64,000 nucleotides of DNA, from positions 3,286,001-3,350,000 of the forward strand of contig NZ_CP083387.1 in assembly GCF_020042345.1 (NCBI RefSeq), in the 5' to 3' direction. Below, piece after piece: positions 44,553 through 53,908 of the stretch. The notes beneath the pieces were generated by a model. The model saw only the letters and a program-made list of their open reading frames with translations. It was not told where the DNA came from and did no database searches. The stretch's first letter is position 1, and each line of letters begins with the position of its first letter. The DNA comes from Arachidicoccus terrestris (GTDB lineage: Bacteria; Bacteroidota; Bacteroidia; Chitinophagales; Chitinophagaceae). The position numbers were made by a program, and so were the translations under genes.

Positions 44553-47500
44553 ATGATCAGGCGAATCCAAAACTTTTTTTCCTTCAAATTGCTATTGTTG
44601 AGTCTTTTGCTAGGCCCTCTTATGGCTAATGCAACCAATTTCGATCCTGCGGACAGCGTTTCCAGCAAGATCGAGCGGGCGGAACAGATCAATCCGACTA
44701 CAGTACAGTTAGTATTTACAGACAACCACAGGCTGAGTATTGACTTTTTTGGAGAAAATATTTTCAGAATCTTTGAAGATATTAAAGGTGGTATTATACG
44801 CGATCCTGAGGCAAAACCAGAGGCGCAGATATTGGTTGATAATCCCAGAAAGAATCCCGGAATACTGAGTGTCACAGATCGCGATGGAGAAATTATCATC
44901 AGTACAGATGCCGTTGCGCTGCAATTCGATAAAGGAAGCGCGGTATTTAGGGTCACCAACAAAGTAACCGGTAAAACGGCTATACAGTCTCTGCATTCAA
45001 TTGATTTCAGCGATGACAAAGTAACGCTTTCCCTTAAAGAAAATACGGATGAATATTACTATGGCGGTGGCGTCCAAAACGGCCGTTTTTCCCATAAAGG
45101 ACATCAAATATCGATAGAAAATCAGAATAGCTGGACAGATGGCGGGGTGGCCTCTCCGACGCCTTTTTACTGGTCTACCGCTGGTTATGGTATCATGTTC
45201 TATACTTTTAAGAAAGGTACTTACGATTTTGGATCAAAAAATAAGGGCGTTGTTACCCTGTCACACGATGCAGCCTATTTCGACGCCTTTTTTATGGTTG
45301 ACACGGGTGCCGAAAAATTGCTACAGGATTTCTATCAGTTAACAGGTAATCCGGTTTTGCTGCCTAAGTTTGCTTTTTACGAAGGCCATTTAAATGCGTA
45401 TAATCGTGATTATTGGAAGCAAGACTCTACGGGTATTCTGTTTGAAGATGGTAAAAGATATAAAGAAAGCCAGAAAAATAACGGCGGGATCAAAGAATCG
45501 CTGAATGGTGAAAAAGGCAATTATCAGTTCTCTGCCAGGGCAGTGATTGACCGGTATGCCAGTCACGACATGCCACTAGGCTGGCTGTTGCCCAATGACG
45601 GATACGGTGCCGGATATGGGCAAACCAGTACACTGGATAGCAATATCGCTAATTTGAGATCTCTGGATGATTATGCGCGCAGCAAAGGGGTCGAAATCGG
45701 TCTTTGGACACAGTCCGACCTGCATCCTAAACCGGGTATCAGCGCATTGCTGCAAAGAGACATTGTGAAAGAAGTTCGTGATGCAGGGGTAAGGGTATTA
45801 AAAACCGATGTCGCCTGGGTAGGTGCCGGTTATTCGTTTGGGTTAAACGGGGTCGCTGATGTGGGACATATTGTGCCATATTATGGCCACGCAGCCAGGC
45901 CGTTTATTATATCATTAGACGGATGGGCCGGCACGCAAAGGTATGCGGGCGTCTGGTCCGGTGATCAGACCGGCGGAAACTGGGAGTATATTCGTTTCCA
46001 TATTCCGACTTTTATTGGATCGGGGCTTTCCGGGCAACCCAATATCACCTCTGATATGGATGGGATTTTCGGTGGTAAGAATCCGGTGGTCAATGCCAGG
46101 GGGTTTGAATGGAAGACGTTTACTCCGATGGAGCTCAACATGGATGGTTGGGGTGCTAATGAAAAGTATCCCCAGGCTCTGGGAGAGCCCACGACGTCCA
46201 TTAACCGTACCTATCTTAAACTTAAATCAGCATTGCTCCCTTATACTTATAGTATAGCCCACCAGGCAGTTACAGGCCTGCCAATGGTCAGAGCTATGTT
46301 TTTGCAGTATCCTAACGCATACACCCTGGGTACCGCCACAAAATATCAGTTTATGTATGGGCCGGGATTGCTGGTGGCTCCAATCTATCAATCCACCCAA
46401 ATGGATAAGGAAGGTAACGATATTCGGAATAATATTTATTTACCAGAAGGGCAATGGGTCGATTATTTTACCGGCCAGCAATATGCAGGAAACGTCGTAT
46501 TGAACAGTTTTGATGCGCCAATATGGAAATTGCCCGTTTTTGTAAAAAGAGGTGCTATTATCCCTATGACCTTACCCAATAATAATATACACGGCATCCG
46601 GAATGATTTACGGATCTATGAGCTTTACCCTTACGGTAAGTCCTCCTTTGAACAATATGATGATGATGGCAGGACTCAGGCCTATAAAGACGGTGAAGGC
46701 GCCACTACACTTATTGAATCCAGGCTGACCGGGAGCAATGCCCGGATTACGGTGCATGCAACTAAGGGCACCTTCAAGGGGTTTGTGAAAGAAAAATCGA
46801 CACTGTTTAAAATCAACCTGACTGAGCAACCCAAGTCTGTTTCTGTAAAACTGGGTAGTCATAAAGTGAAACTTACTGAGGTGTCATCCCTGGAGGCTTT
46901 TAATCAAACAGATAATGTTTATTTCTATAATTCCGCGCCTAATTTGAATCAGTTCGCGACAAAGGGTAGTGCTTTTGAGAAAGTTAAAATGATCAAGAAT
47001 CCACAGGTCTGGGTAAAGGTTGGCAAGTCAGACATTACAAAAAATGATTTGCAGCTTGATATAAAGGGTTATGCATTTGCGCCAGTAGACAGGTCCATGA
47101 CCCATACAGACGATCTTACGATACCTGGCCGTTTAACTGTATTGGACAGCAACAAAGCCGCTTATTCATTAAATCTTACATGGAGTAAGGTCGCTGGTGC
47201 GGATTATTATGAGATTGAGTATGACGGTATGCGGTATACACATATTATACCGACCCATTTTTTGTTTGAACAGTTGCAACCTGAAACAGATTATAGTTTT
47301 AAACTTAGGGCAGTGAATAAAGGAGGTACTTCTGACTGGGCAACGCTCGAAGCAAAAACAAGCAAGGATCCTCTTGAGTTTGCAGTTCATAATATTACTG
47401 CAGTATGTACTGCTCCGTCACAGGGGCGCCGCATGGGTATCAATAAAATGTTTGATTTTGACGAGAGCACTGACTGGCATACGGACTATGATACCAAAGC

Positions 47501-48419
47501 GGTGCCGTTTGATGTTGTAATTGACCTGCATTCTGTGAACGAACTGGATAAAATGCAGTATCTGCCTCGCATCAGTGGCAGAAATGGAATCATAACCAAA
47601 GGGAAAGTTTACTATAGTCTGGATAAAAGCGACTGGAAGGAAGTCAGTGAATTTACGTGGAAGAGCGATAACGAAATCAAAGAATTTACTTTTAAAGGCC
47701 ATCCGTCCGCAAGATACATTAAAATAGAGGTTGAAGCAGGTATTGGTCAGTTCGGGTCAGGTCGTGAACTATATATTTTTAAAGTGCCTGGATCAGAAAG
47801 CTATCTGCCGGGGGATATTAACAATGATCATAAGATCGATCGAAATGACCTGACCTCTTATATGAACTACACCGGATTAAGGCAAGGAGACGGCGACTTT
47901 GAGGGATATATCAGTAACGGAGATATTAATAAAAATGGGCTCATTGATGCCTATGATATTTCTGTGGTGGCCACGCAGCTGGACGGAGGCGTACGATTAA
48001 AAAGAAGTCAGACCCCTCTTGAGGGATCGCTGGTAATCACCGCCGGGAAAGCGGATTATAAGAAGGGAGAAACCATAGAAATTCTTGTCAAAGGAAAAGG
48101 CTTGAAAAATGTGAATGCCTTGAGTTTCGCACTGCCATATAATCCTGATGATTTTGAGTATGAAACGGTTCAGACGTTACATACGGGTAAAATGGAGAAT
48201 CTGACCTATGATCGTTTGCATTCGAATGGGAAGAAGGTATTGTATCCGACATTTGTCAACATAGGGGAGCAAACCGTTTTAGATGGTAGTGATGATCTGT
48301 TTATCATTAAATTCAAAGCTAAACGTTCGCTGAAACTGAACCTGATAGCAACGGAGCGTATTTTGGTGGATCCGGCACTGGACTTCACAGCGGCACCAGC
48401 TGCTATAAAAATTGATTAA
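44553..48419 (+). CDS. Secreted GH31 glycosidase with FN3, F5/8C, dockerin and cohesin domains
   Basis: 1288 residues. Signal peptide (FKLLLLSLLLGPLMANA), GH31 N-terminal beta-sandwich to ~250, TIM barrel ~265-620 with nucleophile Asp419 in LKTDVAWVGAGYSFG and acid/base Asp471 in WSGDQTGGNWEY, then proximal/distal sheets (GPGLLVAPIY, WVDYFTGQQYAGNVV). From ~863 an FN3 domain, ~945-1080 an F5/8C (CBM32-like) domain, ~1083-1148 a duplicated dockerin (GDINNDHKIDRNDL, GDINKNGLIDAYDI), then a cohesin-like domain to the end. KTDVAW is unlike alpha-glucosidases and recalls the GH31 alpha-N-acetylgalactosaminidase subgroup, so host or microbial O-glycans are a possible target (inference). Monocistronic, downstream of a leader hairpin. 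Confidence 0.9.
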   Translation: MIRRIQNFFSFKLLLLSLLLGPLMANATNFDPADSVSSKIERAEQINPTTVQLVFTDNHRLSIDFFGENIFRIFEDIKGGIIRDPEAKPEAQILVDNPRKNPGILSVTDRDGEIIISTDAVALQFDKGSAVFRVTNKVTGKTAIQSLHSIDFSDDKVTLSLKENTDEYYYGGGVQNGRFSHKGHQISIENQNSWTDGGVASPTPFYWSTAGYGIMFYTFKKGTYDFGSKNKGVVTLSHDAAYFDAFFMVDTGAEKLLQDFYQLTGNPVLLPKFAFYEGHLNAYNRDYWKQDSTGILFEDGKRYKESQKNNGGIKESLNGEKGNYQFSARAVIDRYASHDMPLGWLLPNDGYGAGYGQTSTLDSNIANLRSLDDYARSKGVEIGLWTQSDLHPKPGISALLQRDIVKEVRDAGVRVLKTDVAWVGAGYSFGLNGVADVGHIVPYYGHAARPFIISLDGWAGTQRYAGVWSGDQTGGNWEYIRFHIPTFIGSGLSGQPNITSDMDGIFGGKNPVVNARGFEWKTFTPMELNMDGWGANEKYPQALGEPTTSINRTYLKLKSALLPYTYSIAHQAVTGLPMVRAMFLQYPNAYTLGTATKYQFMYGPGLLVAPIYQSTQMDKEGNDIRNNIYLPEGQWVDYFTGQQYAGNVVLNSFDAPIWKLPVFVKRGAIIPMTLPNNNIHGIRNDLRIYELYPYGKSSFEQYDDDGRTQAYKDGEGATTLIESRLTGSNARITVHATKGTFKGFVKEKSTLFKINLTEQPKSVSVKLGSHKVKLTEVSSLEAFNQTDNVYFYNSAPNLNQFATKGSAFEKVKMIKNPQVWVKVGKSDITKNDLQLDIKGYAFAPVDRSMTHTDDLTIPGRLTVLDSNKAAYSLNLTWSKVAGADYYEIEYDGMRYTHIIPTHFLFEQLQPETDYSFKLRAVNKGGTSDWATLEAKTSKDPLEFAVHNITAVCTAPSQGRRMGINKMFDFDESTDWHTDYDTKAVPFDVVIDLHSVNELDKMQYLPRISGRNGIITKGKVYYSLDKSDWKEVSEFTWKSDNEIKEFTFKGHPSARYIKIEVEAGIGQFGSGRELYIFKVPGSESYLPGDINNDHKIDRNDLTSYMNYTGLRQGDGDFEGYISNGDINKNGLIDAYDISVVATQLDGGVRLKRSQTPLEGSLVITAGKADYKKGETIEILVKGKGLKNVNALSFALPYNPDDFEYETVQTLHTGKMENLTYDRLHSNGKKVLYPTFVNIGEQTVLDGSDDLFIIKFKAKRSLKLNLIATERILVDPALDFTAAPAAIKID

Positions 48420-48536
48420 GTGTTTGATTAGGTGTTTTGCAATAATGGATGGAGCCTGCAGGCCTTGCGCTTGCGGGCTACTTTCGTTCTAGGCCTAGGA
48501 TTGCTAAAAAATGTTTAGATTACGGTGGAAGTGTTA

Positions 48537-49137
48537 ATGTGAAAAGTACTTATTGGTTATGGCTGCGGTGCTGTTTTTATTGCCTTTAACGCGCACACAG
48601 AAGGTCATGGATCTGTATGATGACCCTGTGCCTGGTGCCAGAGGGGCGCAAAACCGGGAGTATGTAGAGAGCAAGTCTATCATAAGGTTAGCCAACCTAA
48701 ATTGATTATGTATGTCCCCATCACCGGATAAATCCAATGGAACAGCGGAGATCATTTGCCCCGGTGGAGGCTACGAAGGTCTCTGGATGGAACTAGAAGG
48801 GTCATCTGTTGTGAAAAAAATGAATGCACTTGGTAATTACGGCTTTTGTACTCAAATATAGGCTACCCGATGACTGTACTATGAAAAACAAATGTTTTGA
48901 CCCTTTGCAGGATGCACAACGCGCTATACGACAAGTGCGCGAGCATACTAGTTATAGGACAAAACCGTTCCTGTTGAGAATAGTTTATTGTTTTATCAGG
49001 CACTGCTTCGTCATGATGTTTCTGCTGCCATGCATCAGTTTGATATTGGAGGGCATGGCTTTCCGGAAGAACCCGCGAAAAGTCATTGGTCTGACTATGC
49101 AGCAGACTGGTTGCGGTTTAAAGGCCGGGTCCAATAA
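48537..49137 (+). pseudogene. Decayed alpha/beta-hydrolase (BD-FAE/acetyl-esterase-like)
   Basis: Pieces of one esterase appear in different frames: a signal-like start (YLLVMAAVLFLLPLT), VMDLYDDPVPGARGAQNREY, then TAEIICPGGGYEGLWMELEG and KKMNALG, then ITAFVLKYRLPDDCTMKNK and PLQDAQRAIRQVREH, and finally SLLFYQALLRHDVSAAMHQF, then DIGGHGFPEE and DYAADWLRFKG. The frame changes several times, stops intervene, and the middle with the G-x-S-x-G nucleophile and catalytic Asp is deleted. The start ATG is followed directly by TGA, restored by deleting one base. It lies between GH31 and the PIG-L gene, pointing to recent loss of an esterase from this glycan-related neighbourhood. Confidence 0.85.
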
Positions 49138-49261
49138 CAATAAGTGAAATTTTGATTCTTTTATGGATCTATCTGGTCATAAAAGCAGAATATTGAGTAA
49201 TTTGGTCATATTTTCCCAAACAGGGTAAAATCTCTCAATCTAATATTTTTATAATTTGCTC

Positions 49262-51745
49262 ATGCGAAAAGTTGGAATACTCTCGTTATTATTGATTCTT
49301 TATACCGTTTCCATCGCACAGCGCCCCCGGCGATGGAGCGCCTCAGACATAAAATTTCATCTGGAAAAATTAGGTGTTCTTGGAAGGGTACTCTACCTGG
49401 CAGCTCATCCGGATGATGAGAATACAATGCTCATTTCTTTTTTATCTAAAGGCAAAATGTATGAAACAGCCTATCTGTCATGCACCAGAGGAGATGGTGG
49501 GCAGAATCTGATCGGCAGCGAGCAAGGCAGCGAACTAGGGCTTATTCGTACTGAAGAGCTTCTGGGTGCCAGGGCTATAGATGGCGGAAAACAGTTCTTT
49601 ACGACTGCCAACGACTTTGGGTTTTCAAAAAGTGCAACGGAGACGCTCAAATTCTGGAGGCACGACAGTACTCTCGCTAATATTGTATGGATCATCCGGA
49701 ATTATCAGCCCGATATTATTGTCACCCGATTTCCGGAAGACGCCCGGGCAGGTCACGGCCATCACTGGACGTCTGCCCTACTGGCTCATGAAGCTTTCAA
49801 AGCCGCCGCGGACCCTAATCGTTTCAAAGAACAATTACAGTTTGTTCAAACCTGGCAGGCAAAGCGCTTACTTTGGAATACCTTTAGTTTTGGACACCGT
49901 AATACGACGTCCCCGGATCAGTTCCATATTGAAACCGGAGGATATAATCCTTTATTAGGGAGAAGCTATGGAGAGATTGCTGCTGCCAGCCGGAGTATGC
50001 ATAAAAGCCAGGGGTTCGGTGCCGCTCCTTATATGGGTGAGCGGCTGGAATATTTCAAGACAATAGAAGGTGAAGCGCCTGAATCTTCCCTAATGGATGG
50101 CATCACAACTGACTGGTCCAGGATAAAGGGCGGTGCTGCCATCGGCGAACAGATAAGCGAGATTAACCGAAGTTTCCAGATTAATAATCCCGCCGCAAGT
50201 GTTAAAAGCCTGCTTGCGCTATTAAAATCCATTCAAGAATTGCCGGATGGCCGTTGGAAATCGGAGAAGTTATCCGAGACCCAGGCACTTATTCTTGCTT
50301 GCCTGGGATTTTTTGCAGACGCGACGACCAGTGAAGCTGTTGCGGCTGAGGGGGCTGAAATAAGTGTACAAATCAGGGCGTTGAACCGCTCTGACATTCC
50401 TGTTGAGCTGATAAGCTATCAGCTGGCCGGACTAGATAAATCCATTCATCAAGCGCTTTCTAAGGGCAAGGACTATAATGCCAAACTTGTATTATCTATA
50501 CCCAGTGATGCTCCTATTACAGAGCCGTACTGGCTAAAAGAGGCGCATCCGATCGGCTATTATAACGTTGATGATCCAAAACTTGTTGGCCGCCCTTTAA
50601 ATCCGCCACCCTATATAGCACGGCTGCGATTAAACGTGGAGGGCACGGCCCTTGATTTGAGGTTGCCCATACAATACCGGCATACCGATGAGGTAAAAGG
50701 AGAGCTGTATCAGCCCCTTGTTATCGCCCCGGCAGTTACCATTAACATGAATGATCCGGTAGTACTACTCAGCCGGGACGCGCCAGCTAAAATGATTCGG
50801 GTGGAGGTGAAGGCGTTTAAAGATCATCAACAGGGAACACTGCACATTCATGTGCCGGATCAGTTTGAGGTGGTTCAAAACGACCTGCCGTTTAATTTAG
50901 ACAAAGCAGGAGATAGTTGGATGGGCGTATTTGAACTCCGGTTGAAACCTGGCTTGGTAAATTCAATCAGCCTTAATGCAAAAATATCTGCGATTGTGGA
51001 CGGCAAGACGTACGACAGAGGCATTAAGGTCATTGAACACAGTCATATTCCTGCTATAACCTTGTTTCCCAAAGCAACGACTCGTCTGGTGGGACTAGAT
51101 ATAAAAACAACCGGCAAGAATATCGGTTACGTAGCGGGAGCGGGCGACCTTGTGCCGGCCTCTCTACGACAATTAGGCTATCAGGTGACACCTATTACTT
51201 CTGCTTCTATTTCTCAGAAAGCGCTTTCGGGCTTTGACGCGATTATTACAGGCATCAGAGCTTACAACATTAATCCTCTGCTCCATCCCTTGCAGTCCAA
51301 GTTGCTGAATTATGTCAAAGACGGTGGCGTCTTATTGGTACAATATAATAAGAATGGTCACATGGTCACTGACCACATGGGGCCTTATCCTTTTAACGTC
51401 TCCGGGGACCGTGTGACGCAAGAGGATGCCCCGGTTAAATGGCTGCTGCCTGATCATGCGGCCCTGCATTATCCGAACACGCTTCAGCCGGCAGATTTCG
51501 ATGGGTGGATACAGGAACGTGGGCTATATTTTACCAGTGATGCAGATCCGCATTACAGTAGATTGTTTGAGATGCATGACAGCGGTAGCCAGCCGCTGGA
51601 TGGCTCAACTATAGTCTGCAATTATGGAAAGGGAAAATATGTGTACAGCAGTCTGGACTTTTTTCGCGAATTACCGGCAGGAGTTCCCGGCGCATTCAGG
51701 TTATTTGTCAATTTACTGGCTAAGCCTGCAGATTCTACCAAATAA
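49262..51745 (+). CDS. Secreted PIG-L family deacetylase with C-terminal domains
   Basis: 827 residues from ATG 49262 (a TTG two codons earlier is less likely). Signal peptide MRKVGILSLLLILYTVSIAQ. The PIG-L/LmbE fold (~35-260) has zinc ligands in LAAHPDDENTML and GHGHHWTSALLAHE, plus CTRGDGGQNLIGSEQGSELG. Family members remove N-acetyl groups from GlcNAc-type substrates. The remaining ~550 residues are beta-sandwich-like and then a Rossmann-like C-terminal region (GFDAIITGIRAYNINPLL, GGVLLVQYNKNG). In Bacteroidota this long form commonly sits by a symporter; here it is followed 12 bp later by a small membrane protein and the symporter. Confidence 0.9.
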   Translation: MRKVGILSLLLILYTVSIAQRPRRWSASDIKFHLEKLGVLGRVLYLAAHPDDENTMLISFLSKGKMYETAYLSCTRGDGGQNLIGSEQGSELGLIRTEELLGARAIDGGKQFFTTANDFGFSKSATETLKFWRHDSTLANIVWIIRNYQPDIIVTRFPEDARAGHGHHWTSALLAHEAFKAAADPNRFKEQLQFVQTWQAKRLLWNTFSFGHRNTTSPDQFHIETGGYNPLLGRSYGEIAAASRSMHKSQGFGAAPYMGERLEYFKTIEGEAPESSLMDGITTDWSRIKGGAAIGEQISEINRSFQINNPAASVKSLLALLKSIQELPDGRWKSEKLSETQALILACLGFFADATTSEAVAAEGAEISVQIRALNRSDIPVELISYQLAGLDKSIHQALSKGKDYNAKLVLSIPSDAPITEPYWLKEAHPIGYYNVDDPKLVGRPLNPPPYIARLRLNVEGTALDLRLPIQYRHTDEVKGELYQPLVIAPAVTINMNDPVVLLSRDAPAKMIRVEVKAFKDHQQGTLHIHVPDQFEVVQNDLPFNLDKAGDSWMGVFELRLKPGLVNSISLNAKISAIVDGKTYDRGIKVIEHSHIPAITLFPKATTRLVGLDIKTTGKNIGYVAGAGDLVPASLRQLGYQVTPITSASISQKALSGFDAIITGIRAYNINPLLHPLQSKLLNYVKDGGVLLVQYNKNGHMVTDHMGPYPFNVSGDRVTQEDAPVKWLLPDHAALHYPNTLQPADFDGWIQERGLYFTSDADPHYSRLFEMHDSGSQPLDGSTIVCNYGKGKYVYSSLDFFRELPAGVPGAFRLFVNLLAKPADSTK

Positions 51746-51757
51746 TCCAAACAAAGC

Positions 51758-51907
51758 ATGCGGGAAAAGAAAATACATATACGATCTGACAGCAAAGAGG
51801 AACGTCCGCCGCTATTTAAAAATTGGCGTGGATGGTACGCAGCTGTATTGCTGATATTGGTATTATTGATCCTGTTATTTTATTTATTTACGAAGCATTT
51901 CGCATGA
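51758..51907 (+). CDS. Small single-span membrane protein
   Basis: 49 residues (MREKKIHIRSDSKEERPPLF then KNWRGWYAAVLLILVLLILL and FYLFTKHFA). A basic, hydrophilic N-terminus precedes one strong hydrophobic helix (about 24-44), predicted N-in. It starts 12 bp after the PIG-L stop, and its TGA overlaps the symporter ATG (ATGA at 51904), so it is translated in coupling with it. It is a likely small subunit or chaperone of the symporter, missed by length filters; conservation between genomes would confirm it. Confidence 0.75.
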   Translation: MREKKIHIRSDSKEERPPLFKNWRGWYAAVLLILVLLILLFYLFTKHFA

Positions 51908-53640
51908 GTAACCTCGACTGGTGGATAATGTGTCTGACCTTTTTGGTAATCATTTTGTATGGTGTATACAAAAGCAGGGGACAGCGCAATGTAGACAGCT
52001 ATTTTCTGGATAATAAATCCATGCCCTGGTACCTGATCTTATTTTCTATTATCGGTACACAGGCCAGCGCTGTTACCTTCCTGTCTGCTCCGGGACAGGC
52101 CTTTACGGATGGAATGCGCTTTGTACAGTATTATTTTGGGCTGCCCATTGCGATGATTGTTATCTGTATTGCCTTTGTGCCGATATTTCATAAGTTAAAA
52201 GTCTATACAGCTTATCAGTTTCTGGAAGACCGGTTTGATCTAAAAACAAGGTCTTTAACAGCTTTTCTGTTTTTATTGCAACGAGGCATGTCTACGGGCA
52301 TCAGTATTTATGCCCCGGCTATTATCGTCTCTTCGATATTGGGCTGGAATATCTACTGGACCAATATATTCATGGGCGGCTTTTTGATCATTTATACTGT
52401 ACTTGGCGGAACCAGAGCGGTCGCGCATACGCAAAAACTACAGCTTTTTATTATTATTGCAGGTATGTTTCTGGCCGGTTATATGGTCGTCCACTTATTA
52501 CCGAACGGTGTCAGTTTCTCTGATGCTTTGCATATTGCCGGCAAATCGGGTAAACTTAATGTTATTACCACGCCTACCAATGTCGGGGATCATAGTTTCT
52601 GGGAAGATAAGTATACTTTGTGGAGTGGATTAATCGGGGGCTTTTTTCTGGCGCTTTCCTATTTTGGTACGGATCAGAGCCAGGTGGGCCGCTACCTGAC
52701 GGCCAGATCTATACGGGAAAGCCGGATGGGATTGCTGTTGAACGGCCTGGTTAAAGTACCTATGCAGTTTCTGATCCTGTTAATCGGTGCACTCTTATTT
52801 GCCTTCTATCAGTTTCAGCCGGCACCACTTTCTTTCAATGAAATGCAGCTCCACAAAATAGAAGACCCCGTCTTACATAACCGGATCAGCGAGCTGCAAC
52901 GACGTTTTGATTCTGTCAGTCAACTAAAGAATACAACGACCCTGGCACTGGTCGACCAGATCCATGCAGATGATAAAAAGAAGATTCAACAGTCCAGGCA
53001 ACAACTGTCCAACTTACAAATCCAAACGGAACAACTAAGAGCGGAAGCGAAAACAGTGATCAAGAAAGCCGATCCGGCCGCCGACACCAACGACACCAAC
53101 TACATTTTTTTAAATTTTGTGATTCACTATCTACCCAAAGGCCTGATCGGTTTATTATTTGCGATCATATTTCTGGCTGCCTGGGGATCTATTGCTGCGG
53201 CCCTTAACTCTCTGTCATCAACCACGGTGATTGACATCTATAAAAGGTCCGTCAGGCCGCTGGCCTCGGAGCGTCATTACCTGAATGTGTCCAGATGGTT
53301 TACACTGTTTTGGGGTGTGTTTTGTATTGTGATTGCGCAGTTTGCCAATAAACTGGGCAGCCTGATCGAAGCCGTTAATGTATTGGGATCGTTATTTTAC
53401 GGTACAATACTAGGTATTTTTATGATTGCTTTTTTTATGAAGCGGGTCAAAGGCGCTGCAGCTTTCTGGGCCGCTATTCTTACGGAACTGATCATAATCA
53501 TCATTTATAATCTGGATATCGTATCTTTTTTGTGGCTCAATGCCATCGGCTGCCTATTGACGATGTTGTTGGGATATTTTTTGCAAAAAATATTGCCCGA
53601 CCCGCCAGATAAGAAAGCGGCTGGTGTGTTCGAAAAATAA
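51904..53640 (+). CDS. Sodium:solute symporter (SSS family)
   Basis: 578 residues from ATG 51904; the frame from 51823 would overlap the small membrane gene. About 13 transmembrane helices in the LeuT-like SSS fold, with ILFSIIGTQASAVTFLSAPG, GGFLIIYTVLGGTRAVAHTQ, YFGTDQSQVGRYLTARS and AALNSLSSTTVIDIYKRS matching the family. Residues ~315-400 are a charged, helical insert (RISELQRRFDSVSQLKNTTT to TDTNDTNYIF region) between membrane helices. Sialate, sugar or amino-acid type substrates are possible; the PIG-L partner suggests a deacetylated aminosugar product. Confidence 0.92.
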   Translation: MSNLDWWIMCLTFLVIILYGVYKSRGQRNVDSYFLDNKSMPWYLILFSIIGTQASAVTFLSAPGQAFTDGMRFVQYYFGLPIAMIVICIAFVPIFHKLKVYTAYQFLEDRFDLKTRSLTAFLFLLQRGMSTGISIYAPAIIVSSILGWNIYWTNIFMGGFLIIYTVLGGTRAVAHTQKLQLFIIIAGMFLAGYMVVHLLPNGVSFSDALHIAGKSGKLNVITTPTNVGDHSFWEDKYTLWSGLIGGFFLALSYFGTDQSQVGRYLTARSIRESRMGLLLNGLVKVPMQFLILLIGALLFAFYQFQPAPLSFNEMQLHKIEDPVLHNRISELQRRFDSVSQLKNTTTLALVDQIHADDKKKIQQSRQQLSNLQIQTEQLRAEAKTVIKKADPAADTNDTNYIFLNFVIHYLPKGLIGLLFAIIFLAAWGSIAAALNSLSSTTVIDIYKRSVRPLASERHYLNVSRWFTLFWGVFCIVIAQFANKLGSLIEAVNVLGSLFYGTILGIFMIAFFMKRVKGAAAFWAAILTELIIIIIYNLDIVSFLWLNAIGCLLTMLLGYFLQKILPDPPDKKAAGVFEK

Positions 53641-53650
53641 GGGAGCCTGT

Positions 53651-53893
53651 TTAATGGTCTGGAAAGGGCCCCCTATTTGTATCCGGCACACTGTCATGGG
53701 GGCTGTCAGCTGGCCGGGCCTTAGATGAAAGAAATTTTTCCTGGTAGTGCTTGCCAAATTGCTCTTTGAGTGTCTGGTTCAGGATAAATTCTATTTGGCC
53801 GTTAACGCTTCTAAATTCATCGGAGGCCCATTTCTCCAATGCTTTGTAGGTTGCTGGATCTAATCTTAATACAAAATTCTTTTTTTCGGGCAC
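53651..53893 (-). CDS. Arc-like ribbon-helix-helix protein
   Basis: 80 residues. The N-terminal ~50 form a ribbon-helix-helix (KKNFVLRLDPATYKALEKWA, SVNGQIEFILNQTLKEQFG), the rest a disordered tail rich in Pro, Ser and Asp. It starts 15 bp after the SPFH gene stop and is probably co-transcribed, and is the only DNA-binding candidate for that operon. Convergent with the symporter gene, 10 bp from its stop. Confidence 0.8.
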   Translation of the reverse strand: MPEKKNFVLRLDPATYKALEKWASDEFRSVNGQIEFILNQTLKEQFGKHYQEKFLSSKARPADSPHDSVPDTNRGPFPDH

Positions 53894-53908
53894 AATTATT
53901 CGTTTTGA

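Noticed and set aside
48534-48755. Minus-strand frame over the esterase remnant
   Set aside because: The plus strand has clear homologous segments of an esterase; the antisense frame is a shadow.
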